From Bacteroides mediterraneensis (GTDB lineage: Bacteria > Bacteroidota > Bacteroidia > Bacteroidales > Bacteroidaceae), in contig NZ_LT635783.1 of the NCBI RefSeq assembly GCF_900128455.1, forward strand, positions 1,078,632 to 1,142,631: 64,000 bases of DNA, read 5' to 3'. Below, piece after piece: positions 14,576-22,514 of the stretch. A model generated the notes under the pieces. The model saw only the letters and a program-made list of their open reading frames with translations. It had not been told where the DNA came from and did no database searches. Each line of letters starts with the position of its first letter. Positions within the stretch are counted from its first letter, which is position 1. A program made the position numbers and the translations under genes.

Positions 14576-16956
14576 GGTACTTGCTCTTTGTTGTGGTATG
14601 GCTGGGATGTATGTTGAAGGTAACGGCTTTATATGCGTATCATTCTCCGAACCGACAGCTGGAAACATATTGGGAACCGTTCACTGGAGATAGTCTGGAA
14701 TATGCCTGGGAACTTTATCAGCAAAGTCTGGATTGCCTGGAAAGGAAATGCCCTTCATTCTTTGAGGAATTGTCGGAAGAAGCTGAGAAGATATTTGGTC
14801 GGGAACTGGATAAAAACGTTTTTTCGTGGAAGCACCTGGAACTTGTACGAAGAAATTTGGAAATCAGTTTTAGCAGGAACAAAACACTTATTGATAAAGA
14901 TGAGGACAGCAGTCTAGGAATAGCCTATATGTTTGATTTGTTAAAAGTGAGTACGAATTTGGTTCGTGCCAGAACGATTTTGGAACAGCATGATGGACAA
15001 CCGGACAGTATTTATTCCTTTTATGAAGCCTGGTTTCAAAGATGTAAGGTACGCTATCTGGCAGATTGCAGTCTGTATAAAATCAAGCAAGGAAAGCTGC
15101 AGGAAGCCTTGACCAGTTGTGAAGAGGCATTGACTTTAAGTCTGCAATATGAGCCTGTTTCTTTTCACAGACTATCCAAGCACAAGGACGCCATTCAGTA
15201 TCTTATGCAGTTACATCCTGATGAAGCAGGGAAAATGGTGGAAGGATTGAAACAAATCGCTTCTCCAGTTTTTACGAAGGAAGAAATCTTTCAAAATGGC
15301 ACTTTGCCTTTATTCAATTTATATACCATCCAAATGGCCTGTATATGCGAACGACAAGGATATCTGGAGCAAGCTGCTGGAGTCTATCGTTGTCTGCTGG
15401 CTGAAATCCGAAAATATTTAAGTGCGGATTTATCTTATTTTCTGCCAGAGGAACGAGACGAACTCGGTAATCTCTTGCGATATTATCTGGACATGATACA
15501 GCGTTTTTCTCTCCGCCATGTCCGGCATGAATCTGTGGCTGAGCTACTTCTGGAGCACAGCCTGTTGAAAGAAAATTTATTGGCTGTCAGTCCTTCGCCC
15601 GTCACTCGAATTAAGGAAGATTCCCGTCCTATAGCCCTCGATTTACAGAAATCGATAGATTCACTTTATTATACTCCTGATTATTATCTGTTGCCCGGAA
15701 ATCCTCGCTATTTCAGTAAGTTTGAGATGTGGGTCAAGCTGATTGGATTGAAGCGGAGACAAGTTTCTTTGTTGGGAAGATTTTCGCCTTCAGAGAGTAA
15801 TCCGGCGCAGTTAAAGGATTGGAAAAGCTTGAAAAAGTGGCTTGCTCCCGATGAAACGCTTATCAAAATAATCGATTTACCGATTAATTTCTATGACCGG
15901 CAATATGTAGCCTTGGTTATGAGGGCAGATTTGCCATGTCCAAGGGTTGTGGTGTTACCGAAGAAAAGGGAGCTTTTTCGCCTTCGTGTGGAAAATCGGG
16001 AGGCTGACGAGATATGGAAGCCTATCAGCCGGTTTATTGGTTCTCCAACTAAGTTGTTTCTTTGTTTGGAAGGTGATATGATGGAGGTATATTGGGGGAA
16101 TATTCTGTATAGGAAGAAAAGATTACTTGAAACGTACGATTTACATTATTTATTGAGTATCAAAGATTTTCTTCGATTAAAAATGGAGAAAGAGGATTGT
16201 GAAGAGGCTGAATATACATTGTATGGGTTTGGCGGGGCTTACTTTTCGCAACTCCCTTCATTGAAAGGAGTGCGGGGACAGGGAGTCCAGTATTTGCCGG
16301 GAAGCAGGGAGGAATTGTGTCGCATTGATACGATGCTTTCAGGGAGATGGAAATCCCATTTGTTTTTAGGGCGCGAGGCAAATAAGGCCAATTTTCTGAG
16401 TTTGTCTTTTCGGGTTGCTCCACATAGTATCATTCATGTGGCAACTCATGGCTTTTCTTTGTTGTATGATAAAACCATTCCGGATGGGAGGATTGTGTCT
16501 TTTGAAGAAAATCCGTTGGTGGGTTGCAGTGCGTATAAGAATCCGATGCTGCGGAATGGATTTTTGCTTACGGGAGCCAACCGTTATTGGAATAAACCGA
16601 TACCTTATGATGCCATGGATTCCGGCATAGTGACGGCATACGATGTTTCTCAAATGAATTTGAATGGAACTGATTTGGTGGTCTTGTCGGCCTGCCGTTC
16701 TGCTTCCGGCGAGATGAAAGACGGAGAGGGATTGTTTGGATTGATAAGGGCTTTTAAAGTGGCAGGTGCCAAGGCTGTATTGGCCAATTTGAATAATATA
16801 TCGGACACAAAGACGGTGCTTTTCATTACGACTTTTTATCGTTATTGGATCAATGGATGTAGTATGTTCGAAGCGTTTGCCAGGACGCAGCGTGAGCTGA
16901 TAAACAGCCAGCCGGAAGATGAGCTTCTGTGGAGCGGCTTTGTTTTGTTTGAATAA
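14566..16956 (+). CDS. Exported TPR-like/CHAT domain cysteine protease
   Basis: A 796-residue protein with an N-terminal signal segment (MVLRYLLFVVVWLGCMLKV, cleaved near TALYA). Residues about 30-340 are helical and TPR-like (KIKQGKLQEALTSCEEALTL, ERQGYLEQAAGVYRCLL). The C-terminal third is a CHAT (caspase HetF-associated with TPRs) protease domain: His628 in HVATHGF and Cys710 in VLSACRSASG, followed by the DGEGLFGLIRAFKVAGAKAV segment. CHAT is a separase/caspase-clan fold. Both proteases of the operon are predicted to leave the cytoplasm, on the same side as the C-terminal part of the anti-sigma-like protein. Confidence 0.85.
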   Translation: MVLRYLLFVVVWLGCMLKVTALYAYHSPNRQLETYWEPFTGDSLEYAWELYQQSLDCLERKCPSFFEELSEEAEKIFGRELDKNVFSWKHLELVRRNLEISFSRNKTLIDKDEDSSLGIAYMFDLLKVSTNLVRARTILEQHDGQPDSIYSFYEAWFQRCKVRYLADCSLYKIKQGKLQEALTSCEEALTLSLQYEPVSFHRLSKHKDAIQYLMQLHPDEAGKMVEGLKQIASPVFTKEEIFQNGTLPLFNLYTIQMACICERQGYLEQAAGVYRCLLAEIRKYLSADLSYFLPEERDELGNLLRYYLDMIQRFSLRHVRHESVAELLLEHSLLKENLLAVSPSPVTRIKEDSRPIALDLQKSIDSLYYTPDYYLLPGNPRYFSKFEMWVKLIGLKRRQVSLLGRFSPSESNPAQLKDWKSLKKWLAPDETLIKIIDLPINFYDRQYVALVMRADLPCPRVVVLPKKRELFRLRVENREADEIWKPISRFIGSPTKLFLCLEGDMMEVYWGNILYRKKRLLETYDLHYLLSIKDFLRLKMEKEDCEEAEYTLYGFGGAYFSQLPSLKGVRGQGVQYLPGSREELCRIDTMLSGRWKSHLFLGREANKANFLSLSFRVAPHSIIHVATHGFSLLYDKTIPDGRIVSFEENPLVGCSAYKNPMLRNGFLLTGANRYWNKPIPYDAMDSGIVTAYDVSQMNLNGTDLVVLSACRSASGEMKDGEGLFGLIRAFKVAGAKAVLANLNNISDTKTVLFITTFYRYWINGCSMFEAFARTQRELINSQPEDELLWSGFVLFE

Positions 16957-16984
16957 TGTGTATTGTTCTGGTTTATTGGGTAAA

Positions 16985-17021
16985 AACACGAGCTGTAACA
17001 AGAAACGCTACAGCTCGTGTT
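16985..17021 (-). terminator. Terminator hairpin between CHAT and LamG genes
   Basis: A perfect 13-bp stem (16985-16997 with 17009-17021) has an 11-base loop. On the minus strand a T run follows, so it ends the leftward lipoprotein gene; it could also slow rightward transcription from the CHAT gene. Confidence 0.75.
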
Positions 17022-17048
17022 GGTATAATAATCCTTTAGTTATTTCAG

Positions 17049-18968
17049 TTATTGTTTGGCATCATAAATTTGTTTGATTTCCTTGTCTGACAGACAACGG
17101 GTATTATATACCCGGAAATTGTCGATCGTCATGTTTGTGCCATTTACAGTTTTTCTTTCTATAGTGACATTACCTCCCATAATGAATTTAATACCTGTGC
17201 CATAGGATGCTTGAGAATGAGTTCCTTCTTCAAATGGATTAACGTACTCTGTGATAGTATCTACAAGAACTCCATCAACGTAAAGTGAAGTCGTTGTGGT
17301 GGCATATTCGATGTTATTGAAATCAGATACCAGTGCAATATGATGCCATTTGCCGTCTGTTATAGTAGGGTGTGTGAAGGCGGGTCTGTTGCTATATTGA
17401 TATTCATTGTTATAGCGTGTCGTTACAAACTTAAGACTTCCTTGGCTCATTGTAAATGTGAACATGGAAGCGTTGTTGTTGGATGAGACTAGATAAAAAA
17501 TATTGCCGTCGCTAAAGTCTTTTCCCCAAAAACTGACCGTCAGTGTACGACTGTCGGTGATTGCTTTAGGAACGATGAATGAACTGTTGTCTGTAAGACT
17601 AAACTTGACAGCTTGTAAACCCTCGGTAATTCCTTCTACGAAAGAGGGAGAATTATTCCCGAATCCATTGATTGCATTTTCTGTCATATCATTGAAGTCA
17701 CCGTCAAATTTATAATATGCATAAAGTCCTTGGCCGACTACAAGGCTGGGAGAGTTGTTTTTTTGACCTGTAATTTGGATTGTCTTGTGTGTTTTTCCAT
17801 CTGAAACGGTCAGCGTTGCATTGAGTTCTTCCGGCATTTTGTCTCGGTCCAGTTGCACATTTACAGTTTGACTGCTTCCTGCAGTAATTTTTCCTTCAGT
17901 GGGAGTTACTGTCAGGCTGTTTTCTTTGATTTCCTCTACGTTCCAGCTTAATTCTCCCTTTCCGGTGTTGCTTATGGTAAATGAAGCTTCATTGATATCT
18001 TTCCCAAAATCAAGTATATCAGGTTCAATATTCATGATACCGGTTTGAGATTCACTTCCAGAGACAACTTGTATGGCCTGCTCTTTGATTCCGTCTGATA
18101 AAACTAAAGTAGTGTTTATGTTTACAGCTCCATTGTTGCGGTTTAGGAAGACTTTTACTACTTTAGAACCTTTTGCTGTAATGGAACCACTGTTTTCGGA
18201 TAGAGTAATAGCTGGTTCTGATGGACTGGTAATAGACCAGTTTAATGTGGAGTTTCCTGTATTTTTGATGGTAAGGGGTAATTCTTGCACATCGTTGCCA
18301 AAGTCAAGAATTTCGGGTTCTACACTCATGTAAGATTGTGCATTTTTCGGAGCACACGACACGTTGATAGGGAAAGAATTGCCGAATGCGGATAACTTGA
18401 TGATTACAGTCTGTGCCTCAGTCAGTTTATCACGGTCTACGGTGAAAATGATGCTTTGTTGCTTGTTTGCTTCTATTTGTCCAGCTATTGGGTTGGCAAT
18501 TATCCAGGTATGGCTTCCTAAATCTAAGCTCCAGTCGGTGCTTGTGTTGCCGTTGTTTTGGATTTTTACAGACAGCTCGTTTTGGGTTGTCCCAAAATTC
18601 AAGGTAGAAGGGGTTATTTGTATAAGCGCATCTTGCATAACAGCAGTAAGTTGGATATCTGCATTTGAAACTTGTCCTGGTACAACCGTTACGCTTTTGG
18701 TATTGGTTTCATACCCTTCTTTCATAAATTGAATTTTGTACTCTCCAGCTTTTAGCTGAGGAAAGCTGAATTTCCCATCACTTCCTGTACTGGTGCTGGC
18801 TCCATTCGGAAGTATGCTTACTTGTACGCCACTTAGGGGCTGTGTCCCATTGACAGCATCTGTTACTACTCCTACGATGTCCCCTTGTGTAATTTCTTCT
18901 TCTTCGGTGCATGATGATAGTGACAATGCACCAAGGATTAGCCAGAATAAAAGAATGAATTTTTTCAT
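17049..18968 (-). CDS. Surface lipoprotein with carboxypeptidase-regulatory-like, three Ig-like and LamG domains
   Basis: A 639-residue lipoprotein from the ATG at 18968: signal MKKFILLFWLILGALSLSSC with lipobox LSSC (the longer start at 19004 would bury the signal). After an acidic linker comes a CarboxypepD_reg-like domain (GDIVGVVTDAVNGTQPLSGV). Three repeated ~90-residue beta-sandwich units of BACON/ASH type follow, opening LNFGTTQNELSVKIQNNG, ILDFGNDVQELPLTIKNTG and ILDFGKDINEASFTISNTG. The C-terminal 200 residues are a concanavalin/LamG-like lectin domain (YYKFDGDFND, DGKWHHIALV, YVDGVLVD). It is probably a surface-exposed carbohydrate or glycoprotein binding protein. No SusC/SusD partner is adjacent. 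Confidence 0.78.
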   Translation of the reverse strand: MKKFILLFWLILGALSLSSCTEEEEITQGDIVGVVTDAVNGTQPLSGVQVSILPNGASTSTGSDGKFSFPQLKAGEYKIQFMKEGYETNTKSVTVVPGQVSNADIQLTAVMQDALIQITPSTLNFGTTQNELSVKIQNNGNTSTDWSLDLGSHTWIIANPIAGQIEANKQQSIIFTVDRDKLTEAQTVIIKLSAFGNSFPINVSCAPKNAQSYMSVEPEILDFGNDVQELPLTIKNTGNSTLNWSITSPSEPAITLSENSGSITAKGSKVVKVFLNRNNGAVNINTTLVLSDGIKEQAIQVVSGSESQTGIMNIEPDILDFGKDINEASFTISNTGKGELSWNVEEIKENSLTVTPTEGKITAGSSQTVNVQLDRDKMPEELNATLTVSDGKTHKTIQITGQKNNSPSLVVGQGLYAYYKFDGDFNDMTENAINGFGNNSPSFVEGITEGLQAVKFSLTDNSSFIVPKAITDSRTLTVSFWGKDFSDGNIFYLVSSNNNASMFTFTMSQGSLKFVTTRYNNEYQYSNRPAFTHPTITDGKWHHIALVSDFNNIEYATTTTSLYVDGVLVDTITEYVNPFEEGTHSQASYGTGIKFIMGGNVTIERKTVNGTNMTIDNFRVYNTRCLSDKEIKQIYDAKQ

Positions 18969-19095
18969 GCTTACTACGTTTTTTAAGAATAGATATTTTG
19001 ACATAGCAAAGTAAGCTTAAAAAAATGTGCTTGTTTGTTGGAAACAAGTATTTGATGGAGAGGAAAAAACTTGTTTTCAGCTGTTTGTAGGGGAT

Positions 19096-19131
19096 AAAAA
19101 AAGGATATTCCCAAAAGAGAATATCCTTTTT
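19096..19131 (-). terminator. Intrinsic terminator of rplU-rpmA
   Basis: A 13-bp perfect stem (19098-19110 with 19119-19131) with an 8-base loop is followed on the minus strand by a T run, 21 bases past the rpmA stop codon. Confidence 0.85.
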
Positions 19132-19151
19132 CAAATTTCGTTTTCAGTAGA

Positions 19152-19415
19152 TTATGCTTCAGCGCAAGGAATTACAGAAACATAGCTTCTGTCTTCGCGA
19201 CCTTTCTTGAAACATACAGTACCGTCTACCAATGCGTAAAGAGTGTGGTCACTACCCATACCTACGTTTTCACCCGGGTTGTGAACTGTTCCTCTTTGAC
19301 GAACAATGATGTTACCAGCTTTGCAAGCTGAACCACCGAATATCTTTACGCCTAATCTCTTACTAGCTGACTCACGGCCGTTCTTAGAACTACCTACACC
19401 TTTCTTATGTGCCAT
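19152..19415 (-). CDS. rpmA: 50S ribosomal protein L27
   Basis: An 87-residue ribosomal protein L27 of normal length. It starts [20 protein letters not shown], followed by [23 protein letters not shown] and the C-terminal [19 protein letters not shown]. The extreme N-terminus reaches the peptidyl transferase centre; there is no Firmicutes-type cleavable extension, as residue 2 is Ala followed directly by HKKG. It is the second gene of the conserved rplU-rpmA pair, 21 bases after rplU, with a terminator just beyond. Confidence 0.97.
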   Translation of the reverse strand: MAHKKGVGSSKNGRESASKRLGVKIFGGSACKAGNIIVRQRGTVHNPGENVGMGSDHTLYALVDGTVCFKKGREDRSYVSVIPCAEA

Positions 19416-19436
19416 TTTCTTCTACGTTTTAAATGA

Positions 19437-19754
19437 TTAAGCAATAACTTGTTTGATTGTCAATTCAGTAAACTGCTGGCGATGACCGTTCAGTTTTCTG
19501 TAACCTTTTCTTCTCTTTTTGTGGAATACCAATACCTTGTCACCTTTTACCAAGTGAGAAGCTACTTCGCAAACCACTTTTGCACCGTCTACAGTAGGAG
19601 CACCTACAGTTACAGTACCGTTGTTGTCAACCAACAAGACTTTGTCAAATTCAACAGTTGCACCGTTTTCAGCGTTCTGGATGTGCTGAACAAACAGTTT
19701 CTTGCCTTCTTCTGCTTTGAACTGCTGACCGTTAATTTCTACGATTACGTACAT
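19437..19754 (-). CDS. rplU: 50S ribosomal protein L21
   Basis: A 105-residue L21 protein of usual length: start [19 protein letters not shown], mid-section [11 protein letters not shown], and the basic C-terminal [20 protein letters not shown] that contacts 23S rRNA. It binds 23S rRNA together with L20. The gene has a leader of about 85 bases from the promoter at 19841-19872, rich in purine blocks and short inverted segments, which could hold a control hairpin as in other ribosomal operons. Confidence 0.97.
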   Translation of the reverse strand: MYVIVEINGQQFKAEEGKKLFVQHIQNAENGATVEFDKVLLVDNNGTVTVGAPTVDGAKVVCEVASHLVKGDKVLVFHKKRRKGYRKLNGHRQQFTELTIKQVIA

Positions 19755-19840
19755 TTTAAATAAATATTAAACGGGTTTCCTCCGCAAGGTGAACCGTTCT
19801 CTCCGGCTACTTTTTTACCTCCACGGACTAAAATCGGCTG

Positions 19841-19872
19841 CAAATTTACGGCTTTAAATTTACATAACCAAC
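19841..19872 (-). promoter_or_regulatory. Promoter of rplU-rpmA
   Basis: On the minus strand TAAATTTG (19841-19848) matches TAnnTTTG, and GTTG (19869-19872) lies 20 bases upstream at the -33 position (3 of 4 matches). The implied leader before the rplU ATG is about 85 bases. Confidence 0.6.
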
Positions 19873-19909
19873 TATTTATCTGAAAAAAACAACCGATGGA
19901 CTCGTTTTT

Positions 19910-20548
19910 TTATTTGAGCGGAGTCAGGTCGGGCAGGATGGCTACATGCGGATAAGCTGCCAGCTCCTCGCGGGTGGTCATGCCGTGCAAGACGCCGGCA
20001 AAATCGACTCCGGCATTTTGGGCTGTTTCCGCATCCACCGTGCTGTCGCCCAGGTACAGCACTTGTCCTTTGGGACATTGCAGACGGGAGATGGCCAACA
20101 GCAGTCCTTCGGGAGAGGGCTTGGCTTCTTTCACGTCTTCACCTCCTATGATAATGTCAATGAATGCTTCCGGAAATTTCTTCCCCAGCAGTTCCATGAT
20201 GCGGTAGCGGTATTTGGTAGAGATGATGCCGATGCGGGCACCGCGTGCTTTCAGTGCGTGCAGCACCTCTTCCGTCTCGGGGAAAAGCAGGGTGTTGGCT
20301 GTCATGTGCTGGTCGGCTTCTTTCACGTATTCTTTCCGATAGATTTCCAGGGTATCGGCATCCGTCACTCCGCTCAGGATGGAAAAGGAGTCTACCAGCG
20401 TTTTTCCGATGGTGCGTTTGATGGCGTGATCGTCCACCTGGTGAAATCCGTGACGTTCGAGCACGTTACGGTAGCACATCACGATGCCGCGGGAAGAGTC
20501 GGCCAGGGTATAGTCAAAGTCAAATAAATAAACTGCGTACGGTTTCAT
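19910..20548 (-). CDS. HAD-superfamily hydrolase, phosphoglycolate phosphatase-like
   Basis: A 212-residue HAD subfamily I hydrolase. Motif I is LFDFDYTLADSS (nucleophile and acid/base Asp at residues 9 and 11), motif II the Ser/Thr in GIISTKYR, motif III the Lys in EAKPSPEG, and motif IV GDSTVDAETAQNAG. The alpha-helical cap between motifs I and II fits the phosphoglycolate phosphatase/beta-phosphoglucomutase group. Substrate is not assignable by eye. It is leftward, four bases downstream of ogt and probably co-transcribed with it. Confidence 0.82.
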   Translation of the reverse strand: MKPYAVYLFDFDYTLADSSRGIVMCYRNVLERHGFHQVDDHAIKRTIGKTLVDSFSILSGVTDADTLEIYRKEYVKEADQHMTANTLLFPETEEVLHALKARGARIGIISTKYRYRIMELLGKKFPEAFIDIIIGGEDVKEAKPSPEGLLLAISRLQCPKGQVLYLGDSTVDAETAQNAGVDFAGVLHGMTTREELAAYPHVAILPDLTPLK

Positions 20549-20552
20549 GTAA

Positions 20553-21059
20553 TTACTCTATATAATAAGGTATATGTTCAATCTGCAGCAAGGCAAGTTT
20601 ACGTTCTGTTCCTCCGGCATATCCGGTCAGGCTGCCGTTTGTTCCCACCACCCGATGGCAGGGGATAAGGATACTGATGGGGTTGTGTCCGATGGCGTTT
20701 CCTACTGCCTGGGCAGCCATGTGAGGACGTCCGAGCCTACGGGCGGTTTCTGTGGCCATTTCTTTGTAAGTCTGGGTTTTTCCGTAGGGGATACTGGACA
20801 GGATGTTCCAGACGGTTTGTTGGAAAGGGGTACCATCAAGACGAAGCGGGGGAAGGAAGCCGGGCTCTTTTCCGGAAAAATAAATGTCGAGCCACTGTCG
20901 GGTCTGACACAAGACGGGAATTTCTTTTTCTTCGGTTTCTTCCCGAAGGGTACTGCCGAAATACTTCTGTCCGTCAAACCACAATCCGCAGAGCCTGTCG
21001 TTCGTGGCGGCAAGGGTGATGCCTCCCAAGGGAGAGTCGTAGTGGCTGATATAAGTCAT
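20553..21059 (-). CDS. ogt: Methylated-DNA--protein-cysteine methyltransferase
   Basis: A 168-residue DNA repair protein beginning at the ATG 21057-21059 (MTYISHYDSPLGGITLA); the longer frame upstream overlaps the palindromic repeat array and is rejected. The acceptor site is ILIPCHRVVG with Cys134, and the DNA-binding wing region has TPFQQTVWNILSSIPYGKT and RPHMAAQAVGNAIGHNP. It transfers methyl groups from O6-methylguanine to the Cys irreversibly. No AraC-like Ada domain is present, so it is the constitutive Ogt type. Confidence 0.92.
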   Translation of the reverse strand: MTYISHYDSPLGGITLAATNDRLCGLWFDGQKYFGSTLREETEEKEIPVLCQTRQWLDIYFSGKEPGFLPPLRLDGTPFQQTVWNILSSIPYGKTQTYKEMATETARRLGRPHMAAQAVGNAIGHNPISILIPCHRVVGTNGSLTGYAGGTERKLALLQIEHIPYYIE

Positions 21060-21107
21060 GCGATGGAATTGTAAATATCTGGGAATTAGTTGGTTGTGTA
21101 CTGTAAA

Positions 21108-21213
21108 AAAACGTACTTGCGTTTTGCTTAAAACGTAAGTGCGTTTCACTTAAAACGCAAGTACGTTTTGGTTGAAACGCAAAGGCGTTTTCATTGAAAC
21201 GTCCTTGCGTTTT
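21108..21213. repeat. 22-bp-period array of an 18-bp near-palindrome, five units
   Basis: Five 18-bp units start at 21108, 21130, 21152, 21174 and 21196, each exactly 22 bp apart with 4-bp spacers. Units follow AAAACGnnnnnnCGTTTT, with a central variable core of paired changes (for example AAAACGTACTTGCGTTTT and AAAACGCAAGTACGTTTT). The last unit carries a T run. The array lies between the sdaA stop (21225) and the ogt start. Two similar arrays are at 40923 and 59577. Confidence 0.9.
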
Positions 21214-21224
21214 TTCAGGTCCTT

Positions 21225-22433
21225 TTAATCCATGGGTTGATAGTTCTTGGCGAGGCCTCCTTCGCTGGTTTCCTTGTATAGGGAAGGGAGGTCGTGCCCT
21301 GTCTGTTTCATGACTTCGACTACCTTGTCGAATGACACCCGATGGTGTCCGTCGGTAAAGGCCGAATAGATGTTGGCATCGAGGGCGCGGGCGGCGGCAT
21401 ACGCGTTGCGTTCGATACAAGGAATCTGTACCAGTCCGCATACAGGGTCGCAGGTCATGCCCAGATGATGTTCCAGTCCCATTTCTGCCGCATATTCAAT
21501 CTGTGCCGGGCTGCCGCCAAACAGTTGGCTGGCGGCGGCTGAAGCCATGGAGCAGGCTACTCCCACTTCGGCCTGGCATCCGGCTTCGGCACCGGAAATA
21601 GAGGCGTTGTGTTTCACGATGTTACCTACCAGACCGGCAGTGGCCAGTGCACGGAGGATACGTGCGTCACTGAATTCACGGCTTTTCTGCAAGTGATACA
21701 GAACCGCCGGAACCACTCCGCAGGCACCGCAGGTGGGTGCCGTCACGATTTTTCCTCCCGAAGCGTTCTCTTCGCTGACGGCCAGGGCGTAGGCAAAGAC
21801 CAGTCCCCGGGAACGGAGAGAATCTTTGTATCCTTTCGACCGGATGTAATAAGAAGAGGCTTTACGGCGCAGGTTCAGCGGACCGGGCAGTACCCCTTCG
21901 GCATCCAGTCCCCGATGGATGGCTGCCTTCATGGTCTCCCATACCTCTGCCAGAAAATCCCAGATTTCCTTGCCTTCACACTGTTCCACGTATTCCCAGT
22001 AACTTCTACCCGTGTGTTCACACCAGTAGAGTATCTGGCTCATGGTGTTCATGCTGTAGATGTCGTCGGTAGCCGTGCGGTCGTGTCCTTCTTCCGCCAG
22101 TGCGCCTCCTCCCACGCTGAACACCGTCCATTCGTCCAGTTTCTTCTTTTGGGCGTCGAATGCCTTGAAGGTCATTCCGTTGGGGTGGAAAGGAAAGAAT
22201 ACATGAGGCTTCCAGATGATTTCCACGGGAGCGTGAGGCTGCAGGGTATCCAGAATGGCCACGTCGGTCATGTGACCGCGTCCGGTGGCAGCCAGGCTTC
22301 CGTACAGCGTGACTTCAAAAGAGGCGGCCTGCGGATTCCGTGCGAGGAATTGTTCGGCTGCCTTGCGGGGGCCCATGGTGTGACTGCTGGATGGGCCCGT
22401 TCCGATGCGATATAGTTCTCTGATTGATTTCAT
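21225..22433 (-). CDS. sdaA: L-serine ammonia-lyase (serine dehydratase), single-chain
   Basis: A 402-residue cytoplasmic enzyme from the ATG at 22431-22433 (the TTG at 22460 is inside the promoter). The beta domain begins KSIRELYRIGTGPSSSHTMGP. The alpha domain holds cysteines of the [4Fe-4S] type: APTCGACGVVPAVL, AGCQAEVGVACSMA and MTCDPVCGLVQIPCIERN. These match the iron-sulfur L-serine dehydratases that convert serine to pyruvate and ammonia. It is a single chain, as in Bacteroides and Gram-negatives, rather than the SdaAA/SdaAB split. The stop lies 11 bases from the palindromic array. Confidence 0.94.
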   Translation of the reverse strand: MKSIRELYRIGTGPSSSHTMGPRKAAEQFLARNPQAASFEVTLYGSLAATGRGHMTDVAILDTLQPHAPVEIIWKPHVFFPFHPNGMTFKAFDAQKKKLDEWTVFSVGGGALAEEGHDRTATDDIYSMNTMSQILYWCEHTGRSYWEYVEQCEGKEIWDFLAEVWETMKAAIHRGLDAEGVLPGPLNLRRKASSYYIRSKGYKDSLRSRGLVFAYALAVSEENASGGKIVTAPTCGACGVVPAVLYHLQKSREFSDARILRALATAGLVGNIVKHNASISGAEAGCQAEVGVACSMASAAASQLFGGSPAQIEYAAEMGLEHHLGMTCDPVCGLVQIPCIERNAYAAARALDANIYSAFTDGHHRVSFDKVVEVMKQTGHDLPSLYKETSEGGLAKNYQPMD

Positions 22434-22457
22434 CTCAAAATAGGTGTGAGTTTTCTG

Positions 22458-22499
22458 CAAAGATACGCAATAATCGTATATGCTTGTCGTATATGTTTG
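22458..22499 (-). promoter_or_regulatory. sdaA -7 element and 13-bp tandem repeat
   Basis: TATCTTTG (22458-22465, minus strand) matches the -7 consensus, 24 bases before the sdaA ATG. Just upstream, a 13-bp unit (plus strand TCGTATATGYTTG) occurs twice back to back at 22474-22486 and 22487-22499, across the -33 region. No TTTG -33 box is evident, so the repeat may be a regulator site. Confidence 0.5.
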
Positions 22500-22514
22500 T
22501 AAAATCCCTTCGGG

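Noticed and set aside
12306..16956. Type III-E CRISPR (craspase) locus
   Set aside because: A CHAT protease and sigma factor occur together, but no Cas7-11, no csx30/csx31-like genes and no repeats are present, and both proteases have signal peptides.
21060..21149. N-terminal extension of the methyltransferase
   Set aside because: The extra 30 codons are encoded partly by the palindromic array and do not resemble the family; the ATG at 21059 gives the normal start.
21108..21213. CRISPR array
   Set aside because: The 22-bp-period arrays have 4-bp spacers rather than ~30-bp unique spacers, the units are palindromes, and no cas genes are nearby.
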